From: CAZYSK01 sp964649415
Lineage (GTDB): Bacteria > Chloroflexota > Anaerolineae > B4-G1
Reading direction: 5' to 3'
Assembly (NCBI GenBank): GCA_964649415.1
Contig: CAZYSK010000020.1
Span: forward strand, 1 to 64,000
Length of the DNA: 64,000 bases
Positions 52,051 to 59,665 of the stretch are shown here, in pieces. Within the stretch, counting starts at the first letter, position 1. Each line of letters begins with the position of its first letter. The position numbers and the translations under genes were made by a program. The notes under the pieces are model-generated. The model was not told the DNA's origin. It searched no databases and saw only the letters and a program-made list of their open reading frames with translations.

Positions 52051-52086
52051 TAGCGAGCGCGTAGTGAATCAAGGAGGAGGGTTCTG

Positions 52087-53193
52087 ATGTCTCGAGTCTT
52101 GCTGGCAAGTAGTCTCATTCTGGCTTTGATTGCGGCGTCGAGGTTGCCTGTGTGGGCGGGGGACCCGGTCGGGACGGGATTGGCCTATTTATCCACCCAG
52201 CAGCAGGCCGACGGGGGCTTCAGGAGCGGCTTCAGCGCGGGGTCTGACGTGGGCACGACGAGTGACGTGGTCCTGGCCATCGCTGCGGGCGGGCAGGACG
52301 CCAGCACGTGGCCCGCGGGGGGTGGGAATTCGCCGTTGGACTACCTGTACACGCAGGTCGCCAGGGGCGCGGTGAGCCAACCAGGCGAAAGGGCCAAGGT
52401 CGTGATGGCCCTGCTGGCCACCGGTCAGGACCCGAGTGCCTTCGCCGGGCACGATCTGATCGCCGAACTGAAGGCCAATCACGATTTGGCCACCGGTTAC
52501 TATGGTGGAACGGTGTTCGACCAGGCGCTGGTGATGCTGGCGCTGTTTGACGCCGGGCAGTGGATGCCTGACCGGGCCTCCCAATACCTGTTGGACAGGC
52601 AGTGCGCCGACGGCGCATGGGCGCTCTTCGGCGACACGGCAGCCGGCACCGGCGACACCAACACCACGGCCATGGTCGTCCAGGCGCTGCACGCCACCGG
52701 GCATCGGGACGAGATCGGAGGGGCCTTCGACTACTTCCGCCGCGTGCAGAACAGCGATGGCGGCTTCCCATATCAGAACCCGTCCGCGTACGGGACTGAC
52801 ACGGACGCCAATTCGACCGCGCTGGTGCTGCAGGCGCTGCTGGCGACCGGTGCGCCCTTGGGCGAGTGGATTCCCGGCGGCACGGATCCGCTCGGCGCGC
52901 TGGTCGCGCTGCACGATTCCGCCAGCGGCGCCTTCTTCTGGCAGGCCGCGATGCCCTACGCCAACGCGCTGGCGACCGCGCAGGCGATCCCCGCTGTGCA
53001 GGGCTACACCTACACGCGTCTGCCCCGTGTTCAGGCCGCCAATGCCCCCGGACCCGTGGCGGCGACGGCGGTTTCTGGCGGCGCTCTCCTACCCCCTGCA
53101 GGTGGCGCGGCGCTGCTGCCCGTGGCGCTCGTTGGGCTGGGCGCGGTTGCGTTGGGGGCGGGGCGTGCCCTGCGTCGTAAGCGCAGGTCATAG
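52087..53193 (+). CDS. Secreted alpha/alpha-toroid protein (prenyltransferase/squalene-oxidase repeat fold), transcobalamin alpha-domain-like
   Basis: A 368-residue protein. Signal peptide 1-24; about 28-325 is a helical toroid with QQADGGF, QCADGAW and QNSDGGFPYQN repeats, the prenyltransferase/squalene-oxidase repeat type. The N-terminal alpha-domain of eukaryotic intrinsic factor and transcobalamin has the same fold. A Pro/Gly linker with LLPPAGG and a C-terminal helix with RRKRR tail suggest membrane or wall anchoring (LPxxG-like motif). The next gene encodes the matching beta-type domain (DUF4430), and a cobalamin riboswitch follows, so corrinoid capture is the likely role. RBS GGAGGAGG, spacing good. 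Confidence 0.8.
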   Translation: MSRVLLASSLILALIAASRLPVWAGDPVGTGLAYLSTQQQADGGFRSGFSAGSDVGTTSDVVLAIAAGGQDASTWPAGGGNSPLDYLYTQVARGAVSQPGERAKVVMALLATGQDPSAFAGHDLIAELKANHDLATGYYGGTVFDQALVMLALFDAGQWMPDRASQYLLDRQCADGAWALFGDTAAGTGDTNTTAMVVQALHATGHRDEIGGAFDYFRRVQNSDGGFPYQNPSAYGTDTDANSTALVLQALLATGAPLGEWIPGGTDPLGALVALHDSASGAFFWQAAMPYANALATAQAIPAVQGYTYTRLPRVQAANAPGPVAATAVSGGALLPPAGGAALLPVALVGLGAVALGAGRALRRKRRS

Positions 53194-53208
53194 AGTGTCT
53201 GGTGCGGT

Positions 53209-54069
53209 ATGACGCGTCTGCGCGTCGTTGCCTTGAGCTTGATCCTGGCCGCTGCGCTGGGCGTGTCCATCCGTGCTCAGCAGCCTGAGTTGCATCGGGC
53301 CGGGCTGGTCGTGGTGCACGGCGGCGGGCGCGTTACCCAATCCTGCGTCGCCTTCTCCGAGGAGAGTATCACTGGCGGAGAGTTGCTGCAGCGCTCTGGC
53401 CTGGGCGTCACGCTGGCTCCCTACCAGGGGATGGGCTACGGAGTGTGCGCGATCGCCGGTGAGGGGTGCCTGGCGGGGCAGCACTGCTTCTGCCAGTGCC
53501 AGGGCACCCCCTGTACTTACTGGGTCTACTCCCACCGCCGCCCCGATGGCTCCTGGGCCTTGTCCGGCGTCGGCGCCAGTGGCTGGCAGGTGCACGATGG
53601 TGACGTGGACGGTTGGGTGTGGGGAGATGGCTCCACGGCTCCCCCCGTTGTGGCCTTCGAGCAGGTCTGCCCTCCTGATGTGGCGGCCCCGGCGGCCCCA
53701 GTGGCCACTCCCGCGCCGCCGTCCCCGACCGCATCCCAGCCTTCGCCTTCGCCTTCACCTTTGCCTTCTGCGATCGCTCCGACTTCTTCCCCAACTTCGG
53801 TGGCGACCGCGACTGCGCCTCTTCAGAGCGCGCCGACCGCTATACCTCTGCCGACGGTCACGTCCCCACCCGCGACCAGCACACGCTTCCCGGTTCCCAG
53901 TGCCCGGCCAACCATATCCGGCACTCAGCCTTCCGCGCCCGGTGAGGAGCATCTGTCTGTGGATCAAGGGGATGGCGTGGGCATCGCTGGCTATGCCATT
54001 TTTGGCGTCGTGGTATTGATACTGGTGGGGGCGTTGATTCTGGCGAGTGCGCGCCGCAGACGCACGTGA
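53209..54069 (+). CDS. Membrane-anchored DUF4430 protein (transcobalamin beta-domain-like)
   Basis: A 286-residue protein 15 bp after the toroid gene. Signal peptide 1-23; DUF4430 (transcobalamin-like C-terminal domain) at about 33-142 with VCAIAGEGC, CFCQC, PCTYWVYS and GDVDGWVWG. A Pro/Ser/Thr-rich stalk (about 160-250) leads to a C-terminal helix (258-280) and RRRR tail. In human transcobalamin and intrinsic factor the beta-domain closes over B12 bound to the alpha-toroid; here the two domains are separate proteins. I infer cobalamin or cobinamide binding at the cell surface. Confidence 0.8.
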   Translation: MTRLRVVALSLILAAALGVSIRAQQPELHRAGLVVVHGGGRVTQSCVAFSEESITGGELLQRSGLGVTLAPYQGMGYGVCAIAGEGCLAGQHCFCQCQGTPCTYWVYSHRRPDGSWALSGVGASGWQVHDGDVDGWVWGDGSTAPPVVAFEQVCPPDVAAPAAPVATPAPPSPTASQPSPSPSPLPSAIAPTSSPTSVATATAPLQSAPTAIPLPTVTSPPATSTRFPVPSARPTISGTQPSAPGEEHLSVDQGDGVGIAGYAIFGVVVLILVGALILASARRRRT

Positions 54070-54133
54070 TGGGTCCGACTGAGGCCACGGCTTTCAATCC
54101 CGTTCAGTCTTCTGCCGGGCACGCGCGGTCAGT

Positions 54134-54162
54134 TTGACAACCTCCACGCCACGTGTTATACT
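54134..54162 (+). promoter_or_regulatory. Promoter of the riboswitch-controlled cobalamin operon
   Basis: Perfect TTGACA (54134-54139) and TATACT (54157-54162) with 17-bp spacing, one of the best promoters in the window. Transcription would start near 54169 and run into the riboswitch. Confidence 0.8.
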
Positions 54163-54202
54163 CACTCCACAATCGCATATTCAATCGCATATTGCTGCAG
54201 CC

Positions 54203-54384
54203 AAGGTACCCCAACGCCCGGACGCTAGGGGTGCAACGGGGGAAGCCGGTCAAAGTCCGGCGCTGTCCCGCAACTGTAGTTCTCGCGGATGCACCGACCA
54301 CAGTGGTCGGCGGCATCCGGTAACTGGTCGCATGTTGATCAGTGGTGAGAAGAGCCAGAGTACCCGCCTTGGTTGGCGCACAAT
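54203..54384 (+). promoter_or_regulatory. Cobalamin riboswitch
   Basis: The core GGGGGAAGCCGGTCAAAGTC followed by CGGCGCTGTCCCGC and AACTGTA (about 54237-54278) is the B12-box type consensus of cobalamin riboswitches, with the 5' AAGGTACCCC, an intermediate hairpin (GACCACAGTGGTC, 54296-54308) and the closing AGAGCCAGAGTACCCGCC at about 54350-54368. It lies between the promoter and a terminator hairpin. Binding of adenosylcobalamin should favour termination and so repress the downstream binding and transport genes when B12 is plentiful. Confidence 0.93.
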
Positions 54385-54435
54385 AAGCCTCTTCGCGGAA
54401 AGGGGGTGACGCATGAAGGGTACTCAAGCACTTTC

Positions 54436-54472
54436 AGCCCTTCCCCAAGAGACGTAGGGGGAAGGGCTTTTT
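54436..54472 (+). terminator. Regulated terminator of the cobalamin riboswitch
   Basis: AGCCCTTCCCC (54436-54446) pairs with GGGGAAGGGCT (54458-54468), an 11-bp stem with 11-nt loop, followed by TTTTT (54468-54472). It lies before the first gene, so it is an attenuator controlled by the riboswitch. Confidence 0.9.
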
Positions 54473-54511
54473 CCGTCTCGCAACCTGTTCCTCTACAACT
54501 ACATAAGGAGA

Positions 54512-56191
54512 ATGATGAACCAGCGAAGACTAATGTTGAGCATCTCGTTGGGGGCTGCGATCACGATCGGGCTCCTGTTCGCACTGAGCGTGAACGCCGC
54601 TTCTATGATGGCGTCACATGTCGATTCTGCTGTGCTAGGCACAGCTCAAGAAAGCGCGAGCGCAACCATCCGGGCTCAGGGCACACTGAGCCCACCCCAC
54701 ACCGCCCACGTGGTGGTGGTCTTGTCAGGGGAAAACACGGCCGTGCGGGCCATTACGTGGACCGGAACCATCACGCGAATCGGGGCACTGAGAGCGGCCG
54801 GTTTCGACGTCGTACAGAATCTCACGGTTTCAGATCTCGTCTGTAGCATTGACGGGGACGGCTGCCCGGCTTCCGATCCCTGGTGTCTTGCGAACAACTG
54901 GTGGCAGGGGCAGTGGGACGCCAATGCCGAGGCATGGGATTCGTCGGTGTGGCCCCCGCCCGAAGTGGACGATGGAGACGTGATCGCGTTTCACAATGGC
55001 ACTGCCTGGGTGGAACCGGCGCTCCCGGCTCCGTCGTATCAGGGCGGCCTGAGAGCCCTGGAGTGGCTGCGACTGCGACAGGATATGGATACCGGCAGCT
55101 ACGGCGGTGTCGGCGCCACGGTGGAGACGATGCTCGCCGCGGGCGCCAATAGGTGGAATGCCGGCGCGTGGCGCCGGCAGGCGGATAGTCCGTCTATGCT
55201 CCACTACATGTACGGCAGCGGTGCCTCGTACGTCACGGGTGGCGGCCCAGCCGGCAAGACGGCTGTCGCGCTGGCGAGCAGTGGCGCGTGCTGGCCTGTG
55301 GACGCGAGCACACCGATGGACTACTACGATCCCGCGACCGGCCAGTTTGCCCCCCAGGCTGTCAATCAGGCCTGGGCCATGTTGGGCGTGAAAGCCATGA
55401 GCCAGACCATTCCCGTGTCGGCCACTCAGGCGCTGAAGGATATGATCACCGCGAACGGTGGATGGGGATGGCCGGGCTGGGGTGAGGACACAGACACCAC
55501 GGCACTGGCCGTTGAGGCACTGGTGGCGGCTGGGGAGTCCCCGACCGCGACCCACGTCGTGAGTGGCCTGAACTACGTCAAGACGCGCCAAAACAGCGAC
55601 GGCGGATTCAACCCCGGATGGACGTCTGATACCAGCGGCGCTTCGACGGCGGCTGCCGTCCGGGCCATGCTGGCAGTCGGGCAGAGTCCGCTGAGCGTCA
55701 CCTGGACCATCTCCGGCAACACCCCGATCAGCTACCTGGTTGGCGCGCAGCAGGCAGACGGCTCGTTCCTGTATGGCGGCAGCCCCAACGAGGTTGAAAC
55801 CCGGCAGGTGGCGGTCGCTATGCTGGGCCGGCCTTTCCCGTTGGGGCGCGCGGATGTGCCGCCGTGCTATGGTATCTCCGGCCGCGTGACAGCCGGGCGT
55901 GTGGTGTCCGGAGCCGTGACGACGTGCAGCGCCGGCGACGCCATGCCGGACGTCACGGTGACGGCGGATGGCTGGAATAACAGCGGCATCAAGGCGAGCA
56001 CCGATGCGACGGGAGCCTATACGCTCTCGGTGCCTGAGGCTGGCGACTACTCGTTGGTGCCACTGAAGTCTGGCTACGTTTTCACGCCCGCCGTGCAGAT
56101 CGTCACGGTTGGTGGTTCACCTGGTGACGTGGTCATGGCGGAGGATATCGCAGGCCAATACGGGTTCTTCATGCCGTTGGTATTTCGCTAG
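54512..56191 (+). CDS. Secreted DUF4430-like plus alpha/alpha-toroid protein, cobalamin-binding candidate
   Basis: A 559-residue protein, first gene after the riboswitch. Signal peptide about 1-30. Residues 64-165 resemble DUF4430 with VCSIDGDGCPA, the same Cys motif as the two separate DUF4430 proteins here. Residues about 175-450 form a toroid with RQNSDGGFNPGW and QQADGSFLYGG. Residues about 460-545 resemble a carboxypeptidase regulatory-like domain (VTVTADGWNN, ATGAYTLSVPEAG). The end FFMPLVFR resembles a short C-terminal motif of Chloroflexota secreted proteins. Beta-type and alpha-type domains in one chain, in the reverse order of eukaryotic transcobalamin. Two ATGs are adjacent (54512, 54515); AAGGAG fits the second better. 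Confidence 0.83.
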   Translation: MMNQRRLMLSISLGAAITIGLLFALSVNAASMMASHVDSAVLGTAQESASATIRAQGTLSPPHTAHVVVVLSGENTAVRAITWTGTITRIGALRAAGFDVVQNLTVSDLVCSIDGDGCPASDPWCLANNWWQGQWDANAEAWDSSVWPPPEVDDGDVIAFHNGTAWVEPALPAPSYQGGLRALEWLRLRQDMDTGSYGGVGATVETMLAAGANRWNAGAWRRQADSPSMLHYMYGSGASYVTGGGPAGKTAVALASSGACWPVDASTPMDYYDPATGQFAPQAVNQAWAMLGVKAMSQTIPVSATQALKDMITANGGWGWPGWGEDTDTTALAVEALVAAGESPTATHVVSGLNYVKTRQNSDGGFNPGWTSDTSGASTAAAVRAMLAVGQSPLSVTWTISGNTPISYLVGAQQADGSFLYGGSPNEVETRQVAVAMLGRPFPLGRADVPPCYGISGRVTAGRVVSGAVTTCSAGDAMPDVTVTADGWNNSGIKASTDATGAYTLSVPEAGDYSLVPLKSGYVFTPAVQIVTVGGSPGDVVMAEDIAGQYGFFMPLVFR

Positions 56192-56230
56192 TAGGGGCCA
56201 CGAGGAAACGGCAACAGTGGCAGTGCTCGT

Positions 56231-56257
56231 GTAGGGGCGCGGTTGCCGCGCCCCTAC
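56231..56257. repeat. GTAG-flanked perfect palindrome between cobalamin genes
   Basis: GTAGGGGCGCGG, TTG, CCGCGCCCCTAC: a 12-bp perfect stem with 3-nt loop. Flanking GGCAGTG / CACTGTGCC extend it. The same family lies inside genes near 26085, 28905, 35990, 37435 and 42290. On this transcript it could also act as an RNA stabiliser or partial terminator. Confidence 0.8.
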
Positions 56258-56374
56258 ATAGCCACTGTGCCTGACTTCGACATTGGTCGTATACTGGACC
56301 GCCGGATGCAGGATCATTGTCCGCGCCAGCTTGGCGGCAAGATCGTGCGTCCGTAGGATAGAGAGGATTGGCTC

Positions 56375-57727
56375 ATGAAGCGCAAGGCGAACGTCACTCA
56401 CCTGGCCCTGTCTGCGCTGTTGGTGCTGGCCTTCATCGGGGCCGGCGCGGACATTGACTCCGACCGTCTGTGGTCGGCCGCGGCAGGCTGGCCCCGGACG
56501 CGGGCGCGCGCTCAGGGGGCGAACCGCGTCGCCTTGGTGGTGCAGCACGGTGACGGCTCGGTCATCACTCGCTGCGTTGAGTTCAGCGAATCAGAGATCA
56601 GCGGCTACGACGTGCTGACGCGCGCCGGTTTGAGCGTCGTGGTCTCCGGTTATTCGGGCATGGGCTTCGCCGTCTGCTCCATTGACGGCGAGGGCTGTCC
56701 GGCCGGGGATTGCTTCTGCCAATGCCAGGCCACGCCGTGCGTCTACTGGGCCTACTATCGTCTGGCGGGTGGACAGTGGCAGTACTCAGGCCTGGGAGCC
56801 AGCAGTCACATGGTGCACTCAGGAGACGTCGAGGGGTGGGCGTGGGGAGAGGGGAGCATGGGGGGCGGGGGCGCGCAGCCGCCCGTCATCCCCTTCGATC
56901 AGATCTGCGCGCCGCCTCCAACCGACACGCCGCCTCCCACGGACACACCGATCCCCACCGATACGACTGTGCCACCGACCGCCACCTCGCCTCCGCCCAC
57001 TGACACGCCACCGGCTGCGCCGACGCTCACCTCCCCTCCCCCCGAGCCTGCGGTCTGGTTCCGGCTGGACGACAATCCCATTGCCGCCGGCACGTGCACG
57101 ATGATGCGCTGGGACACCGTGGACGCGCAGGACGCGTTCCTGGACGGGGAGCGCGTGGGCCTGAGCGGCGGCCGTCAGGTCTGCCCCACCGCTGCTCAGG
57201 AGTACCAGATCCGGGTCGTTGGCCCCGGCGGGGAACATACCGAGACGCTCGTGCTGGGCGTGACGGGGGCACCGCTCTCACCGACGCCGACATCTCAGCT
57301 TGCGGTGCTCCCGTCTCCTTCTGCCACCGCTTCTCCTGGCGCGTCCACAGGCTCTGCGTTGCAACCTGATTCCGCTGCCCAGGCCGCGACGTCGCAGTCC
57401 CCTACGCCCACGCCCGGATTGGACCAATCCGTTTCCCCCGCGGCTGCAAATGCATTCACTTCGGAGCCTGGGATACCCGCGCCCCTGCCGCCCACTGCGA
57501 CGCCGGAGCCTCAGCTTGTGGCCATCGCGCCTCCGTTGCCTGCTACCGCGCGCGCTGATGGTCCGACGCCCGTCGAAGTGGAGGGACAAATCCCAACGTC
57601 CAACGGAGGCAGGTTGTCCCAATCGGAGGGGGCAGCACTAGCACCGCAACTTGGCTTCATCACCTTCAACTTCATCCTGATTGGGCTGCTGGGCTGGCTC
57701 ATCGTCAGGCTGCTCCGGCGGAGATGA
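56375..57727 (+). CDS. Membrane-anchored DUF4430 protein, second copy
   Basis: A 450-residue protein. Signal segment 1-48, DUF4430 at about 52-160 (VCSIDGEGCPAGDCFCQC, PCVYWAYY, SGDVEGWAWG), a Pro/Thr stalk, an Ig-like beta domain (about 218-285, FRLDDNPIAAGTCTMMRW), a second disordered linker, and a C-terminal helix with RLLRRR tail. It would present the beta-type cobalamin domain outside the membrane next to the ECF transporter. GAGAGGA precedes the ATG. It overlaps the S-component gene by 4 bp. The signal region and the linker (57415) contain palindrome-derived residues. Confidence 0.82.
   Translation: MKRKANVTHLALSALLVLAFIGAGADIDSDRLWSAAAGWPRTRARAQGANRVALVVQHGDGSVITRCVEFSESEISGYDVLTRAGLSVVVSGYSGMGFAVCSIDGEGCPAGDCFCQCQATPCVYWAYYRLAGGQWQYSGLGASSHMVHSGDVEGWAWGEGSMGGGGAQPPVIPFDQICAPPPTDTPPPTDTPIPTDTTVPPTATSPPPTDTPPAAPTLTSPPPEPAVWFRLDDNPIAAGTCTMMRWDTVDAQDAFLDGERVGLSGGRQVCPTAAQEYQIRVVGPGGEHTETLVLGVTGAPLSPTPTSQLAVLPSPSATASPGASTGSALQPDSAAQAATSQSPTPTPGLDQSVSPAAANAFTSEPGIPAPLPPTATPEPQLVAIAPPLPATARADGPTPVEVEGQIPTSNGGRLSQSEGAALAPQLGFITFNFILIGLLGWLIVRLLRRR
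57415..57431. repeat. CGGATT/AATCCG palindrome in the stalk of the DUF4430 protein
   Basis: CGGATTG, GAC, CAATCCG, 17 bp. CTACGCC lies 13 bp upstream. Confidence 0.65.
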
Positions 57728-58590
57728 ACGTGCGCAGGATTATCAGTGGATCCATCTACGCGCTCAGCGGGGCCGTCGGCGTCCTGGCCTTCGTGTACCC
57801 CTTCTTCACCGTGGCCTCCGTCGGCGTCCAGCATGGGATGGCCCACAGCCAGGATGCGCCGCTCGTGACCGCGGCCCTGGTGGGGCTCTCCGTGGTCGCA
57901 CTGCTGGTGGAGCTGCAGGGTCAGGCGATCAGCGCCAAGACGGTCGCCATGCTGGGCGTGCTGGTCGCCGTCACCAGCGTGCTGCGCTTCATCGAGGTCG
58001 CCGTTCCGATGCCCGGCGGGTTCTCGCCCATCTTCGCCCCCGTTATCCTGGCGGGCTACGTCTTCGGCGCTCGCTTCGGTTTTCTGATGGGGGCCTTCAC
58101 GTTGCTCGTGTCCGGGCTGATCACGGGCGGTGTGGGGCCATGGTTGCCCTACCAGATGTTTACCGCCGGCTGGGCGGGTATGACTGCCGGCTGGCTAGGG
58201 AGAATTCAAAATCCCAAGACCCAAGTCCCAAAACTCAACCGATTGGGCCAATCTGCCTTCGTTGGACGTGCGGATTTGGAATTTGGGATTTGGGATTTGT
58301 CTCTCTTAGCCGTCTTCGGTTTCATCTGGGGCTTGCTCTACGGCGCGATCATGAATGTGTACTTCTGGCCCTTTGCGTTAGGCCCCGCCGAGCAAACTTG
58401 GGCACCTGGCATCGGGCTGGGCGAGACGCTGGCACGCTACGGCGTGTTCTACCTGGTCACTTCCCTGGCGTGGGACATGGCGCGGGCCATGGGCAACGTC
58501 GCCTTGATCCTGTTTCTGGGCACGCCGACGGTGCGCGCGCTGGTCCGCTTCCGCCAGCGCTTCTATTTCGAGGTGCGTTCTGATGCTTGA
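57724..58590 (+). CDS. ECF transporter S component, probably for cobalamin
   Basis: A 288-residue substrate-binding membrane subunit with about six helices. It overlaps the previous gene by 4 bp (ATGA) and the T component by 8 bp. Sequences such as VAVPMPGGFSPIFAPVILAGYVFGARFGF resemble ECF S proteins of the type found under B12 riboswitches; gene order and riboswitch support cobalamin. Between helices, residues about 160-195 come from an AAATCCCAAG repeat island (58203-58300, GRIQNPKTQVPK... and FGIWDLS), absent from family members I know, so the loop is probably an in-frame insertion. Confidence 0.8.
   Translation: MNVRRIISGSIYALSGAVGVLAFVYPFFTVASVGVQHGMAHSQDAPLVTAALVGLSVVALLVELQGQAISAKTVAMLGVLVAVTSVLRFIEVAVPMPGGFSPIFAPVILAGYVFGARFGFLMGAFTLLVSGLITGGVGPWLPYQMFTAGWAGMTAGWLGRIQNPKTQVPKLNRLGQSAFVGRADLEFGIWDLSLLAVFGFIWGLLYGAIMNVYFWPFALGPAEQTWAPGIGLGETLARYGVFYLVTSLAWDMARAMGNVALILFLGTPTVRALVRFRQRFYFEVRSDA
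58203..58300. repeat. AAATCCCAAG inverted-repeat island inside the ECF S gene
   Basis: AATCCCAAGACCCAAGTCCC on the left is met by TTGGAATTTGGGATTTGGG on the right, with GATTGGGCCAATC in between. In frame, about 33 residues. Members of the same family occur near 13261-13300, 36660-36690 and 40200-40265. Confidence 0.75.
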
Positions 58591-59614
58591 CGCGCGCGTG
58601 TGGCTTGCGTGGGCTCTGACGGCGCTGGTGCTCGCCTCTTCGGCCCGCAACCCGCTCTACATCGTCGTCCTGCTGCTGGTCGCGACGGTGGTGGGCGTCT
58701 CCTGCGCGCCGAGCCAAGGCCGGCGCGTCCCCCTCTCGCCCCTTCGGTTCGCGGCTGTGGCGGTGCCGTTGTCGGCGCTGTTCAACGGCCTGACCGTCCA
58801 CCTCGGCAACACGGTGCTGTTTCGGCTGCCTGGCTGGATCCCGCTGCTGGGGGGAGCGGTGACGGTCGAGGCGCTGGCCTTCGGGGCGGCGAACGGCCTC
58901 ACGCTGACGGCCATTTTCGGCGCTTTCGCCGTCTTCAACCAGGTGACGCCGGTGCGCGACCTGGTACAGCTTACGCCCCGCGCCTTTCACGAGGCCGGTG
59001 TCGTGCTCTCCATTGCGCTCACTTTCATCCCGCAGATGAGGCGCAGCCTCAGCCGCATCCGTGAGGCCCAGGCGGTGCGCGGCCATCGCGTGCGCGGTGT
59101 GCGCGACTGGCTGCCTATCGTCGTGCCGTTGCTGGTGAGCGGCCTGGAGCGCTCGATGGGGCTGGCGGAGGCGATGGTGGCGCGGGGCTACGGTGCTATC
59201 TCCGATCAAGCCCAGTCGCTGCGCACGCAGGGCGCGTTGATCCTGGGGTTGTTGGCCCTATTGGGAGGCTGGCTTACGTTCCTGCTCGTGCCCACGTGGC
59301 GGGAAGCCGGCGTGGGCGCGATGATCGGTGGGGCGGCGCTCATCCTCGGCGCGGTGTGGTTGGCCGGCCGGACCGTGCGCCACACGGTCTACCGCGCGCG
59401 TCGCTGGACCGCCCACGACACGCTCGTCCTGGCCGGGTGCGGGCTGGCACTCACCGCGGTGCTGCTGCCGCTGCCCTTGCTGGATCGCACGTCGCTGTAT
59501 TACTCGCCCTACCCGGGCCTGACCGTGCCGGCCTTCGATCCGTTCATTGGGTTGGCGTTGCTTGGGTTGCTATTGCCTGCGGTGGTTGGTGATGGTGGAT
59601 TGGTAGGTCGGTAG
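58583..59614 (+). CDS. ECF transporter T component (EcfT)
   Basis: A 343-residue membrane subunit. It has about eight helices, with the coupling helices marked by the Arg-rich cytoplasmic stretch (SRIREAQAVRGHRVRG and MVARGYGA, the two Ala-Arg-Gly coupling motifs of EcfT). It links the S component to the ATPase. The last residues (GDGGLVGR) come from an octamer array that overlaps its stop. Confidence 0.87.
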   Translation: MLDARVWLAWALTALVLASSARNPLYIVVLLLVATVVGVSCAPSQGRRVPLSPLRFAAVAVPLSALFNGLTVHLGNTVLFRLPGWIPLLGGAVTVEALAFGAANGLTLTAIFGAFAVFNQVTPVRDLVQLTPRAFHEAGVVLSIALTFIPQMRRSLSRIREAQAVRGHRVRGVRDWLPIVVPLLVSGLERSMGLAEAMVARGYGAISDQAQSLRTQGALILGLLALLGGWLTFLLVPTWREAGVGAMIGGAALILGAVWLAGRTVRHTVYRARRWTAHDTLVLAGCGLALTAVLLPLPLLDRTSLYYSPYPGLTVPAFDPFIGLALLGLLLPAVVGDGGLVGR

Positions 59615-59664
59615 ATTGGTAGGTTGGTAAACTGGTAGATTGGTAGATTGGGGGATTGGGAGAA
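59593..59664 (+). repeat. Octamer tandem array (9 x 8 bp) at the EcfT/EcfA boundary
   Basis: TGGTGGAT, TGGTAGGT, CGGTAGAT, TGGTAGGT, TGGTAAAC, TGGTAGAT, TGGTAGAT, TGGGGGAT, TGGGAGAA in exact 8-bp register. It contains the EcfT stop and reaches to 1 bp before the ATPase ATG, also supplying its G-rich ribosome binding site. Confidence 0.85.
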
Positions 59665-59665
59665 T

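Larger units (their letters stand above)
51765..52086. other. Divergent promoter region between aldolase and cobalamin-binding genes (322 bp)
   Basis: The minus-strand aldolase promoter (51808-51835) and the plus-strand promoter (51981-52008) lie about 170 bp apart. In between is a Thr/Arg-poor noncoding stretch without good ORFs, followed by an octamer array and GGAGGAGG before the ATG at 52087. Confidence 0.55.

Noticed and set aside
54373..54846. Open frame overlapping the riboswitch terminator
   Set aside because: It overlaps the regulated terminator and the next gene in another frame; no domain visible.
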